From assembly GCA_027886175.1 (NCBI GenBank), contig JAJNNQ010000026.1, positions 24,322,001-24,386,000 of the forward strand: a stretch of 64,000 nucleotides of DNA, given 5' to 3'. Position 1 is the stretch's first letter. Each line of letters starts with the position of its first letter. The notes below the pieces were generated by a model that did not search any database, was not told where the DNA came from, and saw only the letters and a program-made list of their open reading frames with translations. A program made the translations under genes and the position numbers. Below are positions 50,241-64,000 of this stretch, piece after piece. Source of the DNA: Phylloscopus collybita. Taxonomy: Eukaryota; Chordata; Aves; Passeriformes; Phylloscopidae.

Positions 50241-51870
50241 AATCCAATTGTTTCATTAAGAAAATTTTGAGTTACTCACAGATCTTTCTAGCTGAATTGA
50301 AATGAGAGAGGAAGAGGTAGCAAGGAAAAATAAGACTGGCCTTCAAAGTTTAGCCCTGAGTCTTCAGTCACACATGTAAAGCACGAATTACTGGACAATC
50401 CTCGATTTGTCCTTGTTAATTGTGCTTATACCTTGGTATGTAAAATGGACTACATTTTTTTTTCTTTGTTCTGACTAATTTGAATTTTGTTACCATTAAA
50501 CTGATGCCACTGAAAAAGCACAGACACCATGTTTTCAGCTTTGGGGAGATGTCACCATTTACAAATACTTGATAAATTTTGATCTCAGTATGCTAACTTT
50601 GGAAACAAGAAAAGTTGTGAAGACTTCTGTAAGGGCGAAGAAAGAATATTGGACTAAAAATCTGCCATTTGGAGTGCAATGAGAAACTTACCTTTGGAAT
50701 TTCAAGAAAACAAACAAACAAACAAAAAAACCCCCCACCAAAACAACAAAAAAATCTATCTGGTCTTGAAAATAGAAAGTAAATCAAAATACTTGGCAAT
50801 GCTTGCTCATATTTTTCCTTCCCATCTCTCAGTTAGAAATGATGGTTTTATTTTGACTTCATCAACGAGAGAACATTGAGAACATTTGATGTTTGGTGAT
50901 TTTCATTTTCTTTTCTACTTTCAACAAACATACTTTTTTTCACTGTATCAAGTAAAAACCAATAACTGATTTATATATAAATTCGGACTTACTGTATTTT
51001 CTCTTCATCTAAAATTATTTTTGGCTCTTTTCAGCAAGCTTTGGGCCAACAGAAGAAATTCAAGAGAAAATATTGGCTGAGAGTGGTCAAAAGATAAGTT
51101 TCTACTAGGGGGAAATAATTTTTCATTAAACCCAGTTATGTTTAGATAATCTTTCTTACTGGAAAAATTTTAGTGTAATTAGTAAATAGAACCCCATGAT
51201 TATGAGTATATTCTCTGGTTGTGATGGCCACGATGAGAAACTCAAGAGAAAAGTTACATTATGTCTAGAGACTACTGGTGTACCTTTGAAATAAGCTATC
51301 AGCACCAATATAGTTTAGGGGAAAACTTTCCTGAAAAGCAATAGGCTGAGAGCCCAAAAAGTTCTCCTAGTTTTTCATAGTCCAGCTTTGTGCAAGACTT
51401 GACCTGCTAAATAAGATCCAAGAGTGCAAGACAAGATACATGAGTGAGGTAATCTGTGTCATCATATCTGTCACATCAGCAGAGGTTTAGGCACTGAGTT
51501 TTATGTAATTCCTTCTGTGCTCAGCAGAAGAAGCTTAGGTGCTAAGACAACTCCAAGGCTGAGATACTAAAGCAGATTCTAGGATTTTATAGAGTTCAGT
51601 TTCTAATGAATGTGTGGTCTGAAAATCTGGCCACTGAAATACCTTAGGAATCTAAACCTAGTCTGTTTTCCACTGTTTATTCATGGTTTATTTTGGAGTG
51701 TATTTTCAACTTGTCCTACTATGATGTGCCATGATAAGCAGCTCTCGTAACCCAACACTGTAAATAATGTCCAGATTCAAATCAGTAAAATTAAGTATTT
51801 GCCATACACTTATATTCTTTCTGAAAATAAATGTATCTCCAAAGATTAAGTTGCAGGATTTTGGGGTTCT

Positions 51871-51951
51871 GTTTGTTTGGTTTTGGTTTTGTTTGTTTGT
51901 TTGTTTGTTTGTTTGTTTTTGTTTGCTTTGCTTTGCTTTGTTTTGTTTTGT
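51871..51951. repeat. Compound GTTT / CTTTG / GTTTT repeat
   Basis: Imperfect gtttg units pass into seven or so GTTT units, then three CTTTG and two GTTTT units. A compound simple repeat resembling the graded array at 16676-16765. Confidence 0.9.
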
Positions 51952-54900
51952 ACTTTATTTTCCCCCAACTCAACTTCTATAGGGTGAAACAACAAGAGCA
52001 TTTCATTCTGCAAGGGCTTTTTAAAATTCATATTTTGGTTTGGCTGCCTGAGTACAGTGAGAGACCAATGACCTTTTCCTTCCTGTCAGCACTGTAAACA
52101 GCAAGCTGCCTTCAAACTTTAAAGCATCTAAATACTGTGCTGCCTCACTTCAAGTAAAGCATGAGCTTAAATATATTACTGTGCTGAGATTCAAATCATG
52201 AGTTATTTTAACATAGCTCTTCCTGACCTAAGTTATTTATGAGTCAATAATTTCCACAGAACTGTACAAGACCTAGAATAAAGTCCATGATCTGAAGTGT
52301 ATATAAAAAATACACAAGCAAACTAAGAAAAGACACTAAAAAAGTTATTACCCCTGTCACTCGTAGATGACAAGTTCTCTTGAATGTAGACTAAATCTTA
52401 GCAAAGTTAGTTGAAATTTGCTATGAGTTTTGTGAATTCTTCACTTTTAGAAATCGGTTCTGTGGTTTTATCCATGGTACCACAATGCACTATTTTTGGT
52501 CACTTTTTGGAACAGAGCAGCTTTCTGAAGTTCTTTGTGTCTATGTGAAGCATTTATTTCTTTTTCAGTCCTTATCTTCTAGTAACAGCATAGGCTGTGG
52601 GCACCTTTTTGCTTGATATAAGAAGACAAAAATGTCTCATGTCCCCACTTGCTGAGACTCTCGGGCAGATTGCACCTGAGCCACTAAAAAAGACGAAACA
52701 TGATGGCATGATCTGGAATTGACAGAGAGCTACAGCTATAGTCACTAACCAAACCCAGTGAATGGCTAAAATCAATACTGAAAGACGATCAATGCCATTT
52801 AACTTATATCATTCAATATCTCTCTCACATAAAGTTCCTCTCTGTCTCTGTGTTAGAGTTGATATGGAAAGAACGAGGTCCTGACACAGGAAAATCCAGG
52901 GATAGTGTACAGCACATGGACAGTAAGTATGGTGACTCAACCCTGACCAGGATCCTAGGGAACAAACATTTTCAGGAAATATTCACTGCACTGCATTTTG
53001 TAGGTAACAAAGGCTTTTAAAAATAGGAGTTGGTTCCTAATAATCTGATAAATGAGTGCACAGATCACATACCTTGTCATACTGTCAGTGAAGACTCAGT
53101 AAGTCCATGCCATCATTTTTTCTTCAAACTGCTGAAATAGGCTCCACATACTTGGGGACCAGATGCTCCCGGGGAAGTACATGGTCCCTGCTGCCTAGAA
53201 AGAGACCTGGTGACAGCACCAGTTTGTATCCATCGTAGTTGGTGCCTGGGAGTTCCTCTGCTGCTCCATAAAAATACTACCCCCAGAGATGAGTGTGAGG
53301 CTGAGTAGGAGGTCACTGAGTTTTTCTGCCTAGTACTGCAGGCACATTGCTGGCACCTCTCTGAAACAGCAGCAGGGATATGAGAGTAGTGAGGGAACCC
53401 ACAGAAATAAGCAATCAAATACCCAGACAACCTGGGATTACAGAATACAAGATGCATGACTTTGTATATCTAACAGGTTCTCCATACCTGAAAACGTGAA
53501 TCCCCTTTGCCATTTTGTTTCAAGGGGAGCCCAGATCTTAGTACCTCACTGCTTCTACAGAATTAGCACAACCCCTGTGATTCTGGGGTAACAATCATAC
53601 CTTCCATAGTCACAGTTCAGCAAAATTTTTATTTGACAAGCAATTTTTTTATATATTTGAAAATTCAGTCAAAGCATCTCCGTTTATCATGCTGAATTAC
53701 TAAAATAAGGAGCAATGTCATCATAGACTGCTAATACAGCCAGACCCCTGGGTACCAGCTGATTGGTCACAGAGAAATAGAAAGACTGAGTTTTACCAGA
53801 TACTTTACTGAGATGAAGCTTTAGAGGGAGAGGGACTTTGAGAAATGTCTCCTCTACATCAATAGTTTGGAATATTTTCAAAGAACAAGGAAAAGTAAGA
53901 AATTAACAAGGAGTTATGAAGTACTGGATTGAATTATGTTTGCTCAGATGCAGTCACATTTCACAATCCCTGATATTTGTGAACAGCACTACTTGGCATA
54001 TTTGAATGCTTCAGTTTTTGCAAGGCTATCTTTTCAACTTCCACCTACATGACTATCTCAACATCTTGTTACTTTTAAGCACCATAAAAAGATCTCTATA
54101 AATTCAGAATATTTTTTTTTATCTGTTTATACTTCATTACAATGTCATCTTTTGGCAGTATACTAATCTTTTCCACAAGTCCATGATGTAGGCATTTTGT
54201 GTTTCTTTTAGGTATATCAACTTTGTGTGAAAAACAAGAGTGGGCACAGTCTGTTCTGGATGATAATTTTTTTCACATTTTCTCTGTCAGAAATGGCATC
54301 ATTAGAGAGGAAAATATATAGGACAGTCAGTAACAGTAGCCTCTTTTTTTTTTTTGGCCTGTGTATAGATACCATAGGGTTCTGCCAACTTTCTAGAGAA
54401 AAACATATGGCTTTGTGAGTTTTATACACTTATAGGGAATAATGAACATATGCTGGTAGTTTTAAAAAATCTTGAAACCAGAAATAAAATGAAAAGTTGT
54501 ATGAAAATATGAAGGTTACAAAGTTTACCATGTTGCAGAAAGATATGTTTTTGACATATTGCTCCTATTAAGTTTCTATAATGTTTAGTTAGACAGTTCT
54601 GTTCATGCTTTCTATTACAAAGATGAAGTTACATCACTCCACATGCAATGCAATTTCAACAGGAAAAGATGCAGTAAAATAGCCTAAGGAAACTATTAGC
54701 TAGATTGTTATTTGTAATAATTTGTGACCAATACTGTCTCACAAATAAGTGTTAACTTAAAAGTAATTTATCAGCACCTCTTCCAGTCTTTGCTTTGGTA
54801 GTAGTTGTAAGCTGGAGCCAACAGAGGCACTGGAATAGATCCATTAAAGGCATTAAGACCCTAACACAAAACTAAATCTAGCAGTATGTCCCCTCACAGG

Positions 54901-57900
54901 ACCCTCCATCCTGTACATGCTTCCATGGCATTTGGGTAAGATTTTCAGATTTTGAGAACTTCCAAACCATTCTGAATCCTACCCCCACAATTAGTAACAT
55001 TGTGCTCTGATGGAGGTGAGCACTGACACTTGTTTTCCAGCAGTGTTTCAAATTCTCCTGGTGTCATGTGTGTTGTTAACACATTGATATTGAAATAGTG
55101 GGCTATTGTAATTTGCTCAATTAATAACTAGGACTTTTGTAAAAAAAAATCAAGAAATCTATGATCAAATGAAGATAAGTAAAGCTGAATAGTACAGAGC
55201 AGATTGAAAAATATGTTTTTAAGGATTGATTTCTGATTGTTATATCCTATAATTGGTTTCAAATTTAATCCTAGATTACCAAATATTACTGTGCCTTTTC
55301 TGGCAGTGTGTGAAAGCATTGAAAGAGGATGACAGGGCTAATAATGCAGTATGGCCTCCCTCAGATTTTTTGCCTAATGCCTGGAGGACATTATTAAATG
55401 AATAAATGTAATTCATTTACAATGATTGTTTGAAGAAAGGTTTTCCAAAGCTGTGTCTTTATGTTACTTCTCTTTTCATTTTCTTTGGAAAATAATGAAG
55501 AAAGAAGAAAGCGGGGAAATTATGATTCAAAGGTTGAGGTAATGAAAATATATATATTGATATATGGCTTCACAAAGTCTGAATATGGAGGAAATTGCTG
55601 AATGAACAATTCAAGGACGGTATATTTCTGAGATGATAAAGGGTTCTGTGGGGCTTGTACATTGACTTAAAAGTGGCATTACCATTAAAAACAAAATCAG
55701 AACAAACAAACAAAAGTACAACCAAAATAATTTCTTTTTGGAAAACCAAAATCTTCCTCTCTTTTCATTTAATTTTCTTGCTGTTGTAATATGAGAGAGT
55801 AGATCTAGAAACTTTCTGAAAGTGACATTAAAAAAAAACTTCAATTTTTTAGAAGCTGTTTGTCTATCAGATGGAAATGTCAAATTTTATTCAACACTGA
55901 CAATCACCTTGCAAAACTTGATACAAAGAAAATATCCATTTTCTTTATTCTCTTTTCTCTCCAACATATATATGGCAGAGGAATCTGACAGCAGATCAAC
56001 TGAATCAGCACTGGATAATAGAACTCAGACTTGAAAAGATGTTAAATTATCTGATTTGCTCTTTTTGCCAGGATCAAATTGATTTCTAGCATGCATTCCC
56101 TGCAGTTATTTTCAGGTTAGTTTTAGATTTCCTTCAGAGGGCCACAGGCTTCAAAGTTGTCATCTAGAAAGACTGCACACTTACATGAAAAAGAATACTT
56201 TACTAAAGGAAGAAATAAAACACCAGAAATCCAGACACTATTTGAAATGATGAAAACTTGTATGTTTCACTACAGAAAACAGACAAAAAGAGGTGGCGAA
56301 ATCCTTCTTTGAAATTCAAAATTATTTAGAAGTGAGGCAGGCTTAACTTTATCTGCATTTTGAAAAGCTTATCCAAAACTCTTCAAATGCCTCAAGAACT
56401 GGCCACTCTGAGACATTGGTATCTCACCTGCATGGATACCTAGGTGGCATTTCATTGGGGCTTTTCAAAGCTTACATCTTGGAAATACGCTGACTACATT
56501 GACATTGATATTTGAATCCTCCCACAGATCTTCTCTCTCAACTAGAACTGAAGCAAGGCAGAAATTACATTAGAAGCTGATTACTCATTATACTCTTCTG
56601 TTCAATGTTCCTTTGAATGTGTGGATACTGGCCACCAAAAGATAGTAGAAAAAATAGTTTGAGGTAGCATGTGTGCTTCAACCTCCTTAACTGCTGGAAT
56701 TAATTTCTTTTCCAAGTGCAATGTGGTCCATCCCACTGACATTGGTAAGTATTAAAAGGATCAGATAGGTGCAACTGTGCTATTCTCCTTTGTTAAAGGG
56801 GTAAAAGTGTCTTACCTTATACAACCTGTAGGTGAAGAATGGAAAAATCTCCATGAGAGTCCTGCCTTCATGGTCCTTATCTGTCATAACTTTCATCCAG
56901 TTCCAACACAGAATTTGTTCTCGATGTATTGCAACAAAAATAAATCTCTTAGAGACTGCAAGTACATTGCAGAGTAGAACAATAAGCAGAATCAGGTGGA
57001 GAGATCTGTGAAATCCAACTATTTTGGAAACTGTAAAAGACTAAAAAGTACAATAGATTAAAAAATATTTGGACCTATTTTAACTCTGTAAACAATAACA
57101 ATTATAGCATCCTTTTGAGAAATGCATCATTTCGGGAAATAATATCCTTTGAGATGAGATCTTTTATACTGGTTAGCTCTGTTCATAAAATATATGACCT
57201 TTAACTTTATAGAATGCATATTAATTTATATTGAAAAATGTAAGTTGGGAATGAGAACTAAAAACCCCTGTGTTACCAAAGCAGAATGGCTCAATATAAA
57301 TTATTCTTCTCTCAGGAAAAGTGATGGCCCACAGGAAGGATGAATGCAGTAACTGTTTGCCAGTTGGATTAATCTCTCTCTGAGTGTAATATATTATCAG
57401 GATATGCTCTGAAAAAGGATGAATCAGAAATGTTAAAAAATGTATTAGCATACAATGACACCAATTATAAAAGAAAAATAATGTATATTGTTTAATGGTA
57501 ACAAAAAAATCTCCTTTGTTTTATAAAACCTGTCATTTCACAGTTTCTTTCTAAATCTGGGTTGTTTGTGTTTGGTTTTTGTTTGTTTATTTGTTTTTAA
57601 TAATTTATTGTTTTGTTTTTGAAATAAAATTAACATGAGATCTGCTAGCTGATTCTCAGACTTGAAAATGGTAGGGCTGTCTCCTACATAACCCCTTGCT
57701 CTTGTTTCCTCTTTCAGGTCCTTCTGCCAGATGGATGAAGAGATGTGAGGTTTGGCAGAATTAGGTCCTGGGTTGCTGAGTGGAGAGCAAGCAGCCCAGA
57801 CAAAATTCTCCCAGGTCCCTGCTACTATTCAAGGGATGGCTACAGTCAGGTTCTGGCTACTCAGACTGGTCCGTGTTACTCTGACCTGGTCAATCACATA

Positions 57901-60900
57901 GCAATTCTAGTTACTGTAGAAGTGTTCTACATGTTTTGAAAAAAGAAACCCTAACCTGAAGATCTTCACGTTATACTCAGAATTAGATAGTAGTGCACAC
58001 ACTGTCAAGATCATCATGTGGTGTAAATAAGCACAGCTCTCTGAGTTTTAGTATTGCAGCAGGGACTCTATGAGGAAAGTATTTAAAGTTTCTGTGAGTG
58101 CCCTACATTTCTACCACCTGTATTAAAAGTATCTAAAATCATGTATCTTTTATCAGTAGGTATTGAGGAAAATAAACTGAGTTCTGAAATAGAACATAAT
58201 TTAATGATGACGAATTTGCCACAAAAAAACAGAAGATAAAAGAAAAAACTTTGTAACCACAAATGCTTACATAATTTCTGAGACTAATTGATATCTTAAA
58301 GATAGCTGATGAAGCAAGCAAGGCTTGTTAGCATGAAATTACTTCCTTGCTGAAAAAGTGCCAGTGTTAACATTTTCCATAGAAGTAACAGGTGATAAAA
58401 GATAACTGTGTATAACAGCTGCAATATCTTTTATTTTGGAACTGTAAGGGTACATATTTCCTGAGGGAAGAAAAAGTACCTGTAAAGAATAAAAGTGGTT
58501 ACAGCCAGCCTTGCAGAGCACAACAGACAAGTGGGGATGAAGATTCATCGCATCTAGGCAATTACATTAAAAAAAATCAGGAAGAAGTTATGAATCCTCC
58601 ATATGATAACTAAAAATCACTGAGAAGTTTTCTTAAAATGCCTAAGATTAATTTCTTTTCTCTTTTAGACACAGCACTTACAGGATAAAAATTAACAGAA
58701 GTGGTATTTGCATATTTGCTGAGTGGAGTAATCAAAGGGTTATCAGTGGAACTTCTATCCTTGTCTAGTTGTCTATTGTCATGAATTTTTTAATAAAGAA
58801 TGAAGTATATTTTTTTTATCGTACAAGTTTTAAGAAATACTATTATACTTCAGATTTGACATTTGCTAGGTTAATTCCTTTTTAAGTTTTGAAAAACTTT
58901 AAATAAAGACAGACATTAAAAAATTTCCTGTGATTGTTTGCTCTTCTCCTCCCCCAGAATGCTATCATCAAGATCCTAAAGCATGCCCTAGGAGTATCAG
59001 CCTTACTCCAAGTCAGGTGAAGACCTGGCTTATACCAGCAGGATCTGCACACCTAATTTTATCATGAGCAAATGGGCTGTGCAATATGTCAGGCTGGAGA
59101 AAGGGAGAAGTAGGTGCTCCAAACAACAGAATCCAGAAATTCACATCCTGTGCCCCTTTTCCGTCTCATCTTTGCTGGTGGTCATATCCAGAGGGGACAT
59201 CTGTAACCTTTTCTTGGATCAGAGCAGATAAAATTTATAGTTTAAAATGTAAATACCAACTAAATTAAGGATACTGGAGCAATTTTAAAAAGCAGCTAGA
59301 TGTTTGACTTTCACTGAAAGTCAAGACTTAGTTTTGTGAAGCCAGAGACATTATGCGACACTGACATTCATTTAAACCAAAGGGCATCAGGTATGTAAAT
59401 ACCCTGAAGTCCTTCTAAGGTTCCACAAAGTTTGTTGGCCTCACAGATTTTTTTTTTCCAGTTTTGCCAGTTGTTAAATTCACCTCTTTCTATGCAGGAA
59501 ATTTCTATGTTACAGGGAGAGCTCTTAGTGGGGCATAGTACAACCAGCTACAGATTCGAACAGCAACTGAAATGCTAGGTGGTCTGAAATCAGCACTCTG
59601 GTTTCAGTGTGTTAATATTCTTTCTGCTGCACATTTTAACTGCAGTAAAACATATGTTAAAAAGGTAGCAGAGTGGCCACACTTGTAGCACACTTTCTCA
59701 TGTATTGTCAGAATGTTCTCAAAACCATAAACCTCTGCTTAAGCAGAACCCCACAATGATTACCAGAAAAACTCCAGGTAACACATTGTCAAATACCCCT
59801 TTTTCATTGCAGCATCTCTTTTGCTCACCTTTCCCACTTTTACTACCTAAAGATTACATGGCTAAATCATCTCATGTGTTCAAGGAGAAACAGAGTCTTT
59901 TCCAGAGCCAAAGTCATCATACCATCTTGAGCTCAGGATTATCTGAATTACCACTAGGAAGCACCTGTTTTTTTCTATTAGTTCAGTATTTACTTACACA
60001 TCCTACTTAGACTCAGGTATGCATCTTTTAAGACACTTTGGTTAGGGTGGAAAAATTCTGCCCTAAGCAATTGTGCCTCCTGTGCCACGTGCTTTTGTTA
60101 CCATTTTTGTTTTTGTTGTTAAAGCTTCAGCAGTGATCTGGACACTATTTTGACCACCCTGACCTCACATGCCTTATTTTCATTTGTCATTAGTCTTCTA
60201 TTCACTTTGAAAATTATCTTACAAACAATCTACATTTTATTAGAATTGGTCTCCAAAGAATTAAGTTGTTTCATACTAAATTCCCCATCAGCAGGCAAAG
60301 ACAAAATATGTATCAGAAAAATATACCTGTTGTTTCTTTAAAAGGTTAACTAGCCCACACTGAGCTCCATATTGTCACAACTTGTGTGTTTCTGGCATGG
60401 CAGCTTGGTCAGATGTCTTTTATAACACTGTGGTTGAGTATCAGCTATGCTTGGTGTTCCTAATGAAAGAGGCAGAAAAGAGAAACAAACAGTCAAGACC
60501 AACACCAGATTTAGGCTTGAAGTCTGAGGTGGGAAAGCTCAAATGAAGCAGTTTGGTTCACATAAGGGAAGTGATTGAAGTGATGTGAATGTTTCTAGTG
60601 GCTAACATGATTTCTCTACAGTGCTTTACACAAGAGTATCCAGTTCACTCATGTGCTGAAAGTTATTGTAGCTATTAAAAAAAATTACAGTGGAAAGGTA
60701 CAATAATGTAAAAAAAAGATAATTGCTAGGTTGAAATAAAAAGTATCAGGCAAAAAATAGTTAAGCAGGTCTAAACTGGATGAATGTCTTCTGGAAGCAC
60801 CCCACTAAAATTGCAGTTACAAATATGAAAAGATATTTGAACTGAGTTTAATTACTGCAACATAGAGGATCCTACAAGGCAGAGCCTTTTTCTTGTAGAG

Positions 60901-61121
60901 AATTAAAACGAAATATGACAAAGAAATAAAAAAAAATATAAATACCAAACTAAAATAATGTTCATGTTTTGATCTCATTTCTTTATCTCAGAAGCATTTT
61001 TTTGTATGTTGCCCCCTAAGGCAGGCAATTCAGAGAATTCAGCTTTGTTGTTTAAAGAGATTTCTTTCCCCATGATTTGCTATTCCTGTGTTGACATAGA
61101 AAAAATAATGTTTTCAATCAC

Positions 61122-61146
61122 AAAAAAAAAAAAAAAAAAAAAAAAA
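61122..61146. repeat. Poly(A) run
   Basis: 25 consecutive A. An aaaaaataatg stretch lies just upstream, but no retrocopy body was recognised. Confidence 0.9.
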
Positions 61147-64000
61147 TGTTCTCACTGCCTCAGCATAGATTGGAGTAAGAAATACTTGCATGGAGGAAAG
61201 CTAATTTGTCTTTTTAAAGGATTGACTCACTCCTCATGGGGCTATGCTGGGTTGCTAAGCAGGTGCAATGGAGGAGCTGACACGTGCACCTCTTCAACTC
61301 TCTTTGTTGAGCTCACCAGCCTGCCCACTGCTCCTGGTCAGCCTTCTCACCAATGTCACCAACGTTCCACTGTGCGCTGAGCAGTGCACACAGACTTGTG
61401 GTAGTTAGCTCTTTAGTTCTTCTCTTGTCAATGTCATGAAAGTGGGGATTTTGCTCCTGTACCAGCCCATAAAGCAAGGCACATCTTTTATCTGTGCCCA
61501 GTGTCAGAACCGTCACGCCACAATCTAATACAACAGCTTATCCACAGACATGGCATGCAGCATCATGGCAGGTTCACCTTTATTCCTGCTTTTCATTTCT
61601 TAATAACATCATACCAGTGGTTTCAGCAGCCCACACTCATTTTCCTTTTCAGCTTCTTATGGCTGTAACTGACATTTAGTCTTTCCATATTTGAGAATGA
61701 TTCATTTCCTACAACCTATCTGTGGAGCAGAGATGAGCACTCTGTATATATCCATCATTGCTCTGATGGATTATGAAAGAGGGGATGGGATGCAACTGGT
61801 TAGATCTGGACATTTTCTTTTCACAGGAGCTCAGGAACAGGGACTTGGTAATGGCACAGTTTTGCTCTACTCAGACCAAGGAGTAGGCTGGTTTTGAATC
61901 CAGGACTTTTTACCCTCTGCCTAACTCAAAAGAGGCAGCCTTCTTGATCTGACCTGGCTCTCTGATGCAAGGCTATTGCTAATGATGGAAACTCACCACA
62001 GTTTTCCCTGCACCTTTTGAAAGAGCATTTAGTCAGTACACAAATGTTCTGACTAATTATTTCTCACGGTGGGTTTCACTGCACGTTTAACAACACTGAG
62101 ATAAAACCTTAGACAAATGTCCTGTATTGTTCTCTAATCAAGCACTTCAGCAAATATACCAGTGGGAGTGCACGAATTATCCAAAATTAACTTTGTAAGC
62201 AAATGATAGCTGCTTCTGCATATTAAGCATGTGTCCCAGCAAGAAGTGGACAATTTCTTGCTTGTCCGCTTAGCCTTTCAGTTGTTCATTGACACTGAAT
62301 ATCTTAGGCTGGATTGGTATTTCATTTTCTTAATGCTTCCTTTAGCTTCAGAACAGTAAGCTAGTAACTGTCAGTAAACTAGATAACATACAAAGGCATT
62401 TCTAGGACCTTTTTCAGAGATTTTTCTGCTCTACAGGTGACCAAAGCAATCCTGAAAACCAGAAAACCATCAAAAGGACATTGTGATTTCCTGTTTAGTA
62501 GCCACGACCAGAGCTGGCTTCATGATGGCTTTTTACAGTGACTGCCATATGACTTCATGATGGGACATGCATAACCATCCACCACGCACTTCTTAGCTAG
62601 TAAGTTACCACAGCACACTGCCCATGAAAGTACTAAAGTGACTATGTTTGGTTCCTGATCATGAATAGCTCCCCTTTTTCCTGTGAATATGGTTGTTCAA
62701 AAACACTGCATAATCAGCAGTACACAGCTAGAGAGGTAATATCTCCACCTGCCTCCAGATGGGCGTTGGTGACAACCACTGTGTAAAACTGAGATCATTC
62801 CCTTGCCTGTGTGCCATCACACCTCTTTAAAGCACCTTAGTGTGCACATTGTGAAGTTAGTTTGGAGAATTAAGAAGGGTGTAGTGCCACTTAAAGATTG
62901 ATGTCAAGTTTATCATGCAGTCCTGTGATTTACTGATAACTGTAGTTTCACATACACCAGGTGTTAACATGCAAATAATAAAAATAATTTCAAATGGGCT
63001 GGCACATCCTATGGGTCTTTTAAAAATAGTTAATTTAGTACTATATTGACATTCAAAATCCAGTATTCACAAGTAAAATATCTGTTAAACAAGTCGGCTT
63101 TGAATTCACAGAAAACCAGCCAAGTCACATCAACAATCTCCACAAAGAGTAATTTTTCACTTCCTTAAACAATAGTCAGTGCCAGAAACAGCTCCCTTTG
63201 AAAAGCTGAACAGCCTTACTGTGAAGCCAAGATGTGTCAATGAAAATGATTTCTCAATTTGTGACTAGAGACTGTGCTGGGATTGTAATTATTTGGCAAC
63301 TTAAAAGTTCAGAAATGACACCTTGAAATAAATGATTTTCTTATAAGAGTGCACACAACAGACGCTTTAATTTGTAAAATGAAGCATATCAGAGAACACT
63401 GAACCAGAAGCAAACGTGAAGAGGAATGGCAGTAAACAGTTTGATGCTTACGGAACACATGAAGACCACACAACATGACTCTTAAGTATCTGTTCCTTTC
63501 CTGCACAAAATCAAGGTAAGATAACAAACTTAACTCATTCTTATTGTTTAAAGTTTATCTTTTACCTATCACATACAATTGAAAGCCTATGTAAAGTAGA
63601 TTACAGGCCTGCCCTTGACTTTAAAGAGAACTGGATTTTATCCAAAAGCCAGTCTCATTGAGTGCTGAAGCTGAGACGTTTCTGACTCCTGTTCGCTGGT
63701 CACTGATGGTCCCAGGGCCTGAAGCAAGCATGACTTCCACTGGCAGGGCTGGGTCAGCTCCCTGGAGTGTGCCAGGAGCCCGGTGCAACACCTCTCTGGC
63801 TGGGCTGTCACAACTCCAGCTTCATTCCGCCCGTGTCCACCTCTGGCATTCCTTGTCTCTAAGAGCCTCTTTGTTGCCTTGGTGGTTGCTGACTCCATGC
63901 GATGTTCCATCTTAACATTTCATGTTATTCTGAATGTCCAACTGACTTCAGAGGGCCCTGCAAATTCTAATGGAAGTGGTGACTTACTGACAATAATATA

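Larger units (their letters stand above)
48328..64000. other. Unique AT-rich non-coding DNA
   Basis: No gene, RNA gene or mobile element can be named. Simple repeats at 49450-49512, 50219-50240, 51871-51951 and 61122-61146 are listed separately. 52570-53460, 57715-57900, 61240-61530 and 63650-63915 are somewhat GC-richer. They carry short open frames (up to 114 codons, minus strand, 53113-53457) whose translations I do not recognise. These could be very old transposons or unique DNA. 62820-63010 is low-complexity-free with an octamer-like atgcaaat, a weak hint of a regulatory element at most. Confidence 0.5.

Noticed and set aside
53113..53457. 114-codon minus-strand open frame
   Set aside because: No recognisable motif. 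It lies in a mildly GC-rich segment where long stop-free runs occur by chance.

Overview
The window looks like AT-rich nuclear DNA from a bird, probably a songbird. It contains decayed 3' ends of CR1 LINEs, the dominant bird retrotransposon: truncated pieces ending in short repeats of the attctatg / catagaatca type. It also contains several solo or broken LTRs whose end motifs (TGTATTGGGTTT...; ...CTAAACCAGGACA) I recognise from songbird genomes. The family and lineage calls rest on recall of consensus features, not on a search.

I find no protein-coding gene, rRNA gene, intact tRNA gene, CRISPR array or operon. The open frames present are short, start at arbitrary ATGs, and lie in unique AT-rich DNA, simple repeats or transposon relics. 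The window therefore reads as intergenic DNA or the inside of a very large intron. Nothing here supports a new functional system.

Layout. 1-5055: unique AT-rich DNA. 5056-5275: two adjacent pyrimidine microsatellites, (CTTTT)29 and (TTCCC)12. 6446-8715: a nest of old elements, namely a CR1 tail (-), an LTR 3' fragment (+), a longer LTR (-) and a CR1 ORF2/3' remnant (-). 11977-12138: a long (GAAA)n array. 16676-16765: a three-step pentanucleotide array. 19345-19988: a complete solo LTR with a 5-bp target-site duplication. 23455-23518: a tRNA-like head, perhaps from a SINE. 28784-29358 and 37769-38684: two LTRs of a second family in opposite orientations. 31180-31793: two CR1 3' ends in the same orientation. 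45439-45938: a third kind of solo LTR, flanked by GTGC. 48100-48327: another LTR 3' fragment of the first family. 48328-64000: mostly unique AT-rich DNA with A-rich tracts and two GC-richer islands of unknown nature.

The mobile elements are all non-autonomous remains. No gag, pol or env reading frame was recognised. The only coding traces are frameshifted CR1 reverse-transcriptase-region fragments at 8087-8715.
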